A DNA stretch of 29,852 bases, from assembly GCA_900543605.1 (NCBI GenBank), contig UQSK01000022.1:1-29852 (forward strand). Reading direction: 5' to 3'. This stretch comes from an uncultured Collinsella sp. GTDB lineage: Bacteria > Actinomycetota > Coriobacteriia > Coriobacteriales > Coriobacteriaceae. This document shows positions 23,546 to 29,852 of the stretch, one piece after another. Position numbers and translations under genes: made by a program. How positions within the stretch are numbered: position 1 is the first letter of the stretch; each line of letters opens with the position of its first letter. The notes below the pieces were generated by a model that was given only the letters and a program-made list of their open reading frames with translations, was not told the DNA's origin and made no database searches.

Positions 23546-23581
23546 GGGGCCGCGCGCAACAATAGCGTTGCACACGGCCCC
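23546..23581 (-). repeat. Inverted repeat between rnhB and yraN
   Basis: GGGGCCG/CGGCCCC (23546-23552 with 23575-23581) and an inner GCAAC/GTTGC stem (23556-23560 with 23567-23571) form a strong hairpin in the 187-base gap. No proper T-run follows on either strand, so it may be a weak terminator or an mRNA processing element. I see nothing else in the gap. Confidence 0.45.
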
Positions 23582-23629
23582 TACCAGCAGGTTTATAGAA
23601 CCCTTAAGGTCCCTGTCTCCACAATTGCC

Positions 23630-24418
23630 TTAAAAAAGGCGCTCAGTCTGCAGAAAGTTTCCGCAAAAGCTCACACGATGCAGCGGACAAAGTCCATGTT
23701 TGCGAATGGCCTCGATGTGCTCGGGACTCGCATAGCCTTTCGATTCGGCCAAATGATACTCGGGATACTCGGCGTCGTACTCGACCATCATCTCGTCACG
23801 CGTGACCTTGGCCATAATGGACGCCGCGGCGATACAGGCGATTTTAGCATCGCCCTTCACTACGTCGCGCTCGTTGGGAACGGCACCCAAGGGGTTACCG
23901 TCCATAAGCACGCAATCGGGCTCGAGTCCCGTATCGGCCACGGCGCCCGCGACGGCAGCGCGGATGGCGCGGGCCATGCCCATCTCATCGATATCTGCAG
24001 GAGCGATATGGCAAAAGCCGATAGCAGTCGCCACCTCGGCAATCTTCACCGAAAGCAGCTCGCGGCGCGCCGGCGTGAGCTTTTTGGAATCGTTGATGCC
24101 CCAGATGCGCGGCTCCATCGGAAGACACACGGCACACACGGTCAAGGGACCCGCTACCGAGCCACGGCCCACCTCGTCGACGCCCACGACCACGCCATCA
24201 CCGCCGAGCTCATGCATAAGCTCGTACATGCCGTTGACGCGCTCGCGTTCGGAAAGTTCCTTGGCATGGCGCTTAAGGGCACGTTCGCAAGCCTTGATCA
24301 CCTGCTGGCGCGGATCCTCGCGATAATGCTCCACGAGGGCGGGAATCTCCTCGAACGTGGCGCTCGCCAGCTCGCCGGCAACCTGCGATGCCGAAACCGA
24401 GCTCGTCATATTGGCCAT
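23630..24418 (-). CDS. rnhB: Ribonuclease HII
   Basis: Cleaves RNA in RNA-DNA hybrids and removes single ribonucleotides from DNA. The 262-residue protein has the signature GVDEVGRGSVAGPL (79-92, D81/E82), NDSKKL (109-114), the metal Asp in MDGNPLG (D173) and KGDAKIACIAAASIMAKV (188-205, D190). About 75 N-terminal residues precede the catalytic domain, as in Bacillus-type RnhB, and look helical. The ATG at 24418 was chosen because AGGAGG lies about 7 bases upstream; the in-frame ATG at 24436 would place this ribosome site inside the coding sequence. It is separated from rplS by a strong terminator. Confidence 0.96.
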   Translation of the reverse strand: MANMTSSVSASQVAGELASATFEEIPALVEHYREDPRQQVIKACERALKRHAKELSERERVNGMYELMHELGGDGVVVGVDEVGRGSVAGPLTVCAVCLPMEPRIWGINDSKKLTPARRELLSVKIAEVATAIGFCHIAPADIDEMGMARAIRAAVAGAVADTGLEPDCVLMDGNPLGAVPNERDVVKGDAKIACIAAASIMAKVTRDEMMVEYDAEYPEYHLAESKGYASPEHIEAIRKHGLCPLHRVSFCGNFLQTERLF

Positions 24419-24445
24419 ACCAGGCCCTCCTTGCATGCAAATCAG

Positions 24446-24477
24446 ATAAAAAGAAGGGCCACCCGAAGGTGACCCTT
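24446..24477 (-). terminator. Intrinsic terminator after rplS
   Basis: A ten-pair stem (24454-24463 with 24468-24477, one wobble) closed by a TTCG tetraloop on the minus strand is followed by CTTTTTAT. It separates rplS from rnhB, although the run probably continues from another start or by read-through. Confidence 0.88.
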
Positions 24478-24511
24478 GTGTCCAAACGAGTGGACAGACG
24501 CTGCGATCTTC

Positions 24512-24853
24512 TTAGCGCTTCTCGGGGATGCGAGCAGCCTTGCCCACCTTGTCGCGGAGGTAGTACAGCTTGGCGCGACGGACGCGACCATGACGAACGA
24601 CCTCGAGCTTGGCGATCTTGGGGCTGTGAAGCGGGAAGGTACGCTCAACACCGACACCGAAGGAAATCTTGCGGACGGTGAAGGTCTCGCGGGCACCGGC
24701 GCCGGCCATGCGGATGACGTCGCCCTGGAAGACCTGGATGCGCTCGCGGTCGCCTTCCTTAATGCGGTAGTGAACCTTGACGTTGTCGGCGACGCGAACC
24801 TGAGGAATGTCCTCGCGGATCTGCTGACGCTCGATTGCGCGGATGTAATCCAT
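24512..24853 (-). CDS. rplS: 50S ribosomal protein L19
   Basis: Protein at the 30S-50S interface. The product is 113 residues, as usual. Visible family features are DYIRAIERQQIREDIPQ at the N-terminus, VFQGDVIRM (about 41-49), the FTVRKISFGVGVERTFPLHSP core in two parts (about 58-78) and VRRAKLYYLRD (about 91-101). The ATG at 24853 has AAGGAA about 8 bases upstream; a TTG six bases earlier lies too near that site. It has its own promoter and a leader hairpin, with a terminator after the gene. It is the first gene of the housekeeping run on this strand. Confidence 0.97.
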   Translation of the reverse strand: MDYIRAIERQQIREDIPQVRVADNVKVHYRIKEGDRERIQVFQGDVIRMAGAGARETFTVRKISFGVGVERTFPLHSPKIAKLEVVRHGRVRRAKLYYLRDKVGKAARIPEKR

Positions 24854-24877
24854 GTGCAATTCCTTACTCTTCTAGAG

Positions 24878-24950
24878 GTGCCGTACCACCTTGGCCGGCA
24901 CGTAGTTGAACAAACGTATTCGAGTATACACGCCACGATCTTGGCTGCAA
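24878..24950 (-). promoter_or_regulatory. Promoter and leader hairpin of rplS
   Basis: Minus-strand TTGCAG (24950-24945), a 16-base spacer and TATACT (24928-24923) form a good promoter. In the leader a perfect six-pair stem GTGCCG/CGGCAC (24878-24883 with 24896-24901) lies 25 bases before the start codon and could mediate L19 feedback, as known for L19 leaders in other Gram-positives. The feedback is an inference. Confidence 0.6.
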
Positions 24951-25001
24951 GAACTATTTTGCCCGTACGCAAAAAGACAAAAACACGCACTCTTTCTGCA
25001 C

Positions 25002-27809
25002 TTATGCGCCGTCCGCAGCATCAGTCGTCGGCGTCGTCACGGTCGTTCCGGGCGCGATATAGCCGTATTCGAGCAGCACCGAAAGCGCATGCTGCTTCCA
25101 GGTGGCAAGCTCTTCGTCATTATAGTTGTCATGGACCCATTCATTCATCGCGTCCTCAGCGTCCTGGGGCACCAGGTCCTGGCTGTCCGCCATCAGGTAC
25201 AGGATGCCCAAGATGTCGAAGTCCTGCTTGGTCATCTCTTCCTTGTTTGATGTGCTGATGAGGCCGTGATCGATGCCGTAGCGGCAGATATCGGTCAAAA
25301 CGGTAACGAGGCCCGTAGGAATCGGCGAGGCATCCTTCGCGGCAGCGGGCGCGGTGTCGTCAGTCACTGCAGCGGCATCGTCGCTCGCCGGAGCAGACTC
25401 GGCCACGTTCGCATCGGAAGCGGCCTGCTCTCCCTGGACAGGAGCCGTACTATCCGTCGTTGCCGAAGAATCCCCCGTGGAGGCGGACGTAACGCTCACC
25501 GGCGTCTCGACCACGGTCGTCATCGGGTCGACCGGTGCGGGTGCGGCGATGACCTCGGCCCAATCGGAATACACGCCGTCAATAAAGGCGCGAACATGGA
25601 AGGTGCCCGGTTGCGAGATGGTCATCGTGCCGTCTGTCGCGACCGAAATGCCCTTGCTCTCGAGCTCCTGAGCCTCCCAGCTGCAGACTCTATCGACTTC
25701 CTTGCCCGTCGTGTCATAGACCGTAGCCGTCAGGCCTTCGATGCCGTTAAGGTTCTCCTCGACGCCGACGACGGTATGCGCCGAGCCCTCGAGCTTGATG
25801 CTGCCGTTAAACGACTCGGGCGCCACGTCACTTACCTTATATTTGTAGGCCGCGGCGTCGATCTCGTCATTGGTCGAGACGTGCCCGTTCACATCCACGT
25901 AGGTGTCCTCGGGGATAAAGTACTTTACGTAGGCGGTGCCCGCCTTTTTACCCACCACGACCTGCTCGTGGGTGACAGGGTCGGTCTGGATCTCGATGAC
26001 GTCGGACTTGCATTCCTTGCCCTTTTTATCGACCACGCGCCAGTCGCCCGACGACTTCACAAAGCCGTAGTAATCAACATCGTCCTCGTCCCTTGCACGC
26101 ACGCGATAGGAAGAGATGGGGTCTTCGTCTCCAACCGTAAGCCTTCGGGTCTTATCGGTCTGCAGCGACACGAGAATCTTGGAGATGGGCTTAATGGGCT
26201 GCGGCGTGCCCAACTGCGTATCGACCGTCACCGACTCAAACGACAGATTGGAACCCGTAATGGACATGGGATAGGTCGCGGCCATGTCATTGAGCACGTT
26301 GCACGTGCGCGGGGCGCCGCCGTTGCGCGAGGGCACCTCGCGATCGGCCAGGACCGAATTCCAATCGATGGCGCGCACCATGTGGTTGTTGGTGCGATAC
26401 GACCAACTCGTCACGTTTCCGGCGGTGGTATCGTACCCGTCGTCGCCACGATGGGCGATTGAGCGCAGGAACAGGTTCTGCACGGCGTCGGTCGACTGAT
26501 CGCCAAAGGTGGTGTAGAACGAGCGCTGGTCATAACCGGCGGTATGGAACTCCTGCACGGCGGCGTTGTCATCGTAGCACTCGCCGTTCATATTAAAGAT
26601 GATCACGTCGAACGTCACGCCCACCGGCTGGTCATAGTCCTCGGACAGCGTCGTGGTAGAACTCGTCTGCTTGCTATTGACCTGCGTGTGCGCTGGGATC
26701 GTCATATTGACGGTGACAGACTGGTTGTCCGTTGTGGTAATCGACTGTTCCTCGGTCTTGCTCGCCTCCCACAACTGGGACATCGTGGTTTCGGCCGAAA
26801 ACGAAGTCTCGATCTCCTCGCTCGCTGTTGCGGGCACGCCCAGCGACTCCTTGAGGCTCACCGATGCGCCCCACGAGCCGCCTTTGGAATACGATGCGGA
26901 TTCAGAAGTGCTCGTGCCGACCGTCTCCTCGGTACCGCGGGCGAGCGTGATGCTCTGCGAGGCGTCCTCATAGCCGACGTTAAGTGCCGAGGTAACGAGC
27001 TCCTGCTCAGTCTTAGAATCGACAAAGGAATAACCCGGCGCGTCCTCGGGCGCACAGTTAAGCTTGTTCACGCTGTTGAGCTGCTGAACTCTAAAGTTAT
27101 AGAACGCGATGCCAAAGCCATTGAAATCGTACTGATAGGTACCGCCGAGCTTGTCGACACAAGCAATGGTGGCATAGATGACATCCTGCTCAGTCGTGTC
27201 TTTCGACAGTCCGTCGAGCGGCACGTTTTTACGGAAATCGGAGCCCTTCAGCTTGTGACCGATACAGCCGGCGATATCGTCGGTCAAGCGCTCGTAGACT
27301 GCATTGAGGCTTTTTGCAGATGTCAGACCACTCTGCTTCGATTTGTCGGCACCATCGGGATGCTCACCGTTGCCGCCCGAAAGCGCATCATACAGATAGA
27401 TATAGTGACCCTTACCGAAGTCCTTCTCAAAGCCCTTGCCGGCGTGGTCCCAGTACAAAAAGTCCCCGGAGTCGTCGCCTCCACCATAGCCAAGGATGTT
27501 ATAGGCTAGCGATGCCCAGTTGGGCAGCACCTTTTTGACGGCGGCCGTGTAGAACGAGACGTTGTCGTACATCGAGGTACGGCCCTCGAGCTTGCCGTCA
27601 TCGATATCTACAAACGTGCAGTCGCGATCGTTGACCGTAATGGTGAGCGGGTTGACCACGTCGCCATAGAGCTCGTCGCGCGAATCATCCTGAAGGGCAA
27701 AACCGGCTGTCGGCATCCCGCAAAGCGCCGTGACCGCAACGACCACCCAGCACAGGGTCATCTGTGCCCCCCGACGCGCTCGTTGCAAATACCTGGTGAG
27801 GTTTCTCAT
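25002..27809 (-). CDS. Secreted aerolysin/ETX-MTX2-like beta-pore-forming protein with Ig-like domains
   Basis: A 935-residue exported protein. A signal peptide has Arg residues (RARRG, 9-13), a hydrophobic core (17-32) and a likely cleavage after AGFA (35-38). Residues 39-275 form an N-terminal domain I do not recognise. Residues about 276-410 have the aerolysin/ETX-MTX2 pattern: Ser/Thr-rich alternating strands (297-320), the LGVPATASEEIETSFSAE segment (323-340), a Trp strand (LWEAS), another Thr-rich strand and the MTIPAHTQV turn (369-377). Two Ig-like (Big) regions follow at about 540-660 and 665-757, then a Ser/Thr/Ala/Asp-rich linker (760-830) and a helical C-terminal region (831-918). 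There is no LPxTG or membrane anchor, so it is probably released or held non-covalently. The ATG at 27809 follows GGGAGG. It appears monocistronic. Target and activity are unknown. Confidence 0.72.
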   Translation of the reverse strand: MRNLTRYLQRARRGAQMTLCWVVVAVTALCGMPTAGFALQDDSRDELYGDVVNPLTITVNDRDCTFVDIDDGKLEGRTSMYDNVSFYTAAVKKVLPNWASLAYNILGYGGGDDSGDFLYWDHAGKGFEKDFGKGHYIYLYDALSGGNGEHPDGADKSKQSGLTSAKSLNAVYERLTDDIAGCIGHKLKGSDFRKNVPLDGLSKDTTEQDVIYATIACVDKLGGTYQYDFNGFGIAFYNFRVQQLNSVNKLNCAPEDAPGYSFVDSKTEQELVTSALNVGYEDASQSITLARGTEETVGTSTSESASYSKGGSWGASVSLKESLGVPATASEEIETSFSAETTMSQLWEASKTEEQSITTTDNQSVTVNMTIPAHTQVNSKQTSSTTTLSEDYDQPVGVTFDVIIFNMNGECYDDNAAVQEFHTAGYDQRSFYTTFGDQSTDAVQNLFLRSIAHRGDDGYDTTAGNVTSWSYRTNNHMVRAIDWNSVLADREVPSRNGGAPRTCNVLNDMAATYPMSITGSNLSFESVTVDTQLGTPQPIKPISKILVSLQTDKTRRLTVGDEDPISSYRVRARDEDDVDYYGFVKSSGDWRVVDKKGKECKSDVIEIQTDPVTHEQVVVGKKAGTAYVKYFIPEDTYVDVNGHVSTNDEIDAAAYKYKVSDVAPESFNGSIKLEGSAHTVVGVEENLNGIEGLTATVYDTTGKEVDRVCSWEAQELESKGISVATDGTMTISQPGTFHVRAFIDGVYSDWAEVIAAPAPVDPMTTVVETPVSVTSASTGDSSATTDSTAPVQGEQAASDANVAESAPASDDAAAVTDDTAPAAAKDASPIPTGLVTVLTDICRYGIDHGLISTSNKEEMTKQDFDILGILYLMADSQDLVPQDAEDAMNEWVHDNYNDEELATWKQHALSVLLEYGYIAPGTTVTTPTTDAADGA

Positions 27810-27849
27810 CGCAGTCCTCCCGTCAGTTGCCAATGTATTGAACCAACGT

Positions 27850-27884
27850 AAAACGCCGCCGCGTCCACGGAAGGCGCGACGGCG
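27850..27884 (-). terminator. Intrinsic terminator after ppdK
   Basis: A ten-pair stem CGCCGCCGCG (27854-27863) with CGCGACGGCG (27875-27884, one wobble) is followed on the minus strand by TTTT (27853-27850). It lies between ppdK and the pore-forming-protein gene and leaves only about 30 bases for a promoter ahead of the latter's ribosome site; no convincing one is visible. Confidence 0.8.
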
Positions 27885-27923
27885 CGAAGGGGGCGTAAAA
27901 GGCGCAAATGGAACGCGACTCAG

Positions 27924-29804
27924 TTAAGCGGAACGCATCGCCTCGAGCTTGGCCTGAGCGGCAGCCAGACGCGCGAGGGACACGCGATAGGGCGAGCAGG
28001 ACACGTAGTCCACATCGGCCACGTTAAACAGGGCCTTGATGGACTTGGGGTCGCCGCCGTGCTCGCCGCACACGCCAAAGTGCATATCGGGGTTGGTGGT
28101 GCGACCCTTCTCGACGGCCATGCGCACCAGCTCGAGTACCGCCGTGTCGATGGTCTCGAAGGGGTTGTCCTTCAAGATCTTCTTGTGCATGTACAGCGGG
28201 ATGAACTTGGCCTCGGCATCGTCTCGAGAGAAGCCGAAGGTCGTCTGCGTGAGGTCGTTGGTGCCAAAGCAGAAGAAGTCGGCGTGCTGCGCGATCTCGT
28301 CGGCAACCATGCAGGCACGCGGCAGCTCGAGCATCGTGCCCACGGGAATATTGAGCTCGACGCCCTCCTCGGCGGAAACCTCGGCGATCACGCGCTCGAT
28401 GACTTCGCGAGTCTGAACGTGCTCGGCCGTAATGGAAACGAGCGGAACCATGATCTCGGGGCGCGGGTCGACGCCCTCCTTGATAAGGCGGGCAGCAGCC
28501 GTGGCCACGGCGCGAACTTGCATGAGTGGCAGGTCGCTGAAGACGACGGACAGGCGCACACCGCGCAGGCCGAGCATCGGGTTGGACTCGACCATGCCGT
28601 CGATACGACGCAGGCGGGTGCGCAGAGCGGCAAGCTCTTCCTCGTTGGCGCCAGCGGCTTCCTTCTTGGTGATGGCGACCTCGAGCTCGCGTGGATTATC
28701 CAGGAACTCATGAAGCGGCGGATCGAGCAAGCGAACGACCACATCGCGACCGGACATGGTCTTGAACATCGCCAGGAAGTCCTCGGTCTGAACCTTGAGC
28801 AGGTCGGCCAGGGCCTGCTGTTTCACGGCCTCATCGTCAGACAGGATAAAGCTCTGGATGATGTTCTTACGGTCGCCAAGGAACATATGCTCGGTGCGGC
28901 ACAGGCCAATGGCCTCGGCACCAAACTCGAGGGCGAGCTCGGCGTCCTCGGGGTTGTCGGCGTTGACGCGCACATGGTTGGCGTGGCCACAGGTCTCGTC
29001 CAGACGGATCTCGTCGGCCCAGGACAGGATGGTGTCCAGGTCGCCGGTGAGCTCGGCGGAGACCAAATCGACAGCGCCATCGACGACGATGCCCTGGGTG
29101 CCGTCGATGGAGATGACATCGCCTTCGTGCAGCACACGATCGCTACCCTCGATGCGCACGACCTTCTCGGCGGCGTCGATGTGGAAGCGCTCAACGCCGC
29201 AGACGCAGGGCGTACCCATACCGCGAGCGATAACGGCGGCATGGCTCGTCTTGCCACCGTGGCTGGTCAGGATACCCTCGGCGGCGACCATGCCCTTCAG
29301 GTCATCGGGGTTGGTCTCCCAGCGAACCAAATGACCTTGTGACCCTCGTTGGCGCGCGCGACGGCATCGTCGCTCGAGAACACGACCTCGCCCACGGCGG
29401 CACCAGGGCTGGCGTTGAGGCCGCAAGCCAGAGCCTCGTACTTCTTGGAGGCATCGAATTGCGGATGCAGGAGCTGGTCGAGCTGCGCGGGATCGATGCG
29501 GCTCACGGCCTCCTCGCGGGTGATCAGACCCTCCTCGACCATTTCGATGGCGATGCGCAGGGCGGCGGTAGCAGTGCGCTTGCCCACGCGGGTCTGGAGC
29601 ATCCAGAGCTTACCCTGCTCGATGGTGAACTCGATATCGCACATATCGCGGTAATGATCTTCGAGCGTCAGGAACACGCGCTCGAGTTCCTCACCTGCAG
29701 ACTCGAGGCCCGGAGTGTTCTTGAGGTCGGCGATGGGCTCGGTGTTGCGGATGCCGGCAACGACATCCTCGCCCTGGGCATTAACCAAAAAGTCACCATA
29801 GAAC
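27924..29804 (-). CDS. ppdK: Pyruvate, phosphate dikinase, partial and frameshifted
   Basis: Interconverts pyruvate, ATP and phosphate with PEP, AMP and diphosphate; in anaerobes it often works in glycolysis or PEP supply. About 627 of some 880 residues are present. Missing is the N-terminal part of the ATP-grasp domain, cut off at the contig end. Present are the end of that domain (YGDFLVNAQGEDVVAG, QTRVGKRTA), the swivelling phosphohistidine domain (GGKTSHAAVIARGMG) and the PEP/pyruvate TIM barrel (GTNDLTQTTFGFSRDDAE, catalytic Cys in GVCGEHGGDP). The frame breaks near 29329-29332: the upstream frame reads ANEGHKVI, then homology continues in another frame as LVRWETNPDDLKG. One missing base in the short run CCAAAT (minus ATTTGG) explains this. 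It is probably a sequencing or assembly error close to the contig edge, but a real mutation is not excluded. Confidence 0.92.
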
Positions 29805-29852
29805 CTGTCTCTTATACACATCTGACGCTGCCGACGACTTAATAGGTGTAGA
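29805..29852. other. Nextera transposase adapter (i5 side), not genomic
   Basis: Bases 29805-29823 are the Nextera mosaic end in reverse orientation, and 29824-29837 are the Read-1 adapter stem. Bases 29838-29845 (cttaatag) are the i5 index in reverse and 29846-29852 the beginning of the P5 primer. Translation of this end gives the well-known artefact peptide MCIRDR fused to the truncated PPDK. Confidence 0.98.

Noticed and set aside
25354..25671. Plus-strand 105-residue Ala/Ser-rich open frame
   Set aside because: It is antisense to the low-complexity linker of the secreted protein and has no ribosome site or homology.
29297..29821. Separate protein beginning MCIRDR
   Set aside because: The first residues are translated adapter. 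The rest is the N-terminal part of the same PPDK that continues in the other frame.

Overview
The window is one stretch of a GC-rich (about 60%) Gram-positive-type chromosome. I read it as Actinomycetota, class Coriobacteriia, most likely a gut Collinsella or close relative. This rests on base composition, a zinc-ribbon (four-cysteine) L28, an AdhE fermentation enzyme, pyruvate phosphate dikinase, and the chain rplS-rnhB-yraN-comM-dprA-trmFO-xer-rpsB-tsf-pyrH-frr-uppS-cdsA-dxr-rseP-ispG-proS. The genus is an inference, not a proof. Both ends (1-48 and 29805-29852) are Illumina Nextera adapter with index bases, so genuine DNA runs only from 49 to 29804.

Layout. (1) 49-3413, minus strand: a pyrimidine operon pyrR-pyrB-pyrC-pyrK (pyrK cut by the contig end) behind a structured leader that is probably read by PyrR. 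(2) 3539-4026, plus: rpmB with two candidate promoters and a terminator. (3) 4037-7816, plus: adhE preceded by inverted repeats containing LacI/cre-like operator motifs, then an orphan phosphotransferase-fold kinase gene. (4) 7838-24853, minus: a long housekeeping run transcribed from rplS towards proS. It covers ribosomal proteins L19 and S2, RNase HII, YraN, competence-type ComM and DprA, tRNA methylation (TrmFO), an Xer recombinase, EF-Ts, UMP kinase, ribosome recycling factor, the lipid and isoprenoid genes uppS/cdsA/dxr/ispG, a site-2 protease and prolyl-tRNA synthetase. Most junctions are stop/start overlaps or gaps of a few bases. (5) 25002-27809, minus: a 935-residue secreted protein with an aerolysin/ETX-MTX2-type beta-pore-forming core, Ig-like domains and a Ser/Thr/Ala-rich linker. 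(6) 27850-29804, minus: ppdK, cut by the contig end and broken by a one-base frameshift.

How it fits together. pyrR/B/C/K plus pyrH make and activate UMP. rpsB, tsf, frr, rplS, rpmB and proS serve translation. dxr and ispG supply isoprenoid units that uppS joins into the undecaprenyl carrier, while cdsA makes CDP-diacylglycerol. adhE and ppdK belong to anaerobic carbon metabolism. The features that stand out are the pore-forming-toxin-like protein, a winged-helix-like insertion in the site-2 protease, an Xer gene with no conventional start codon, and the operator array in front of adhE. I saw no tRNA, rRNA, CRISPR array, insertion sequence or prophage.
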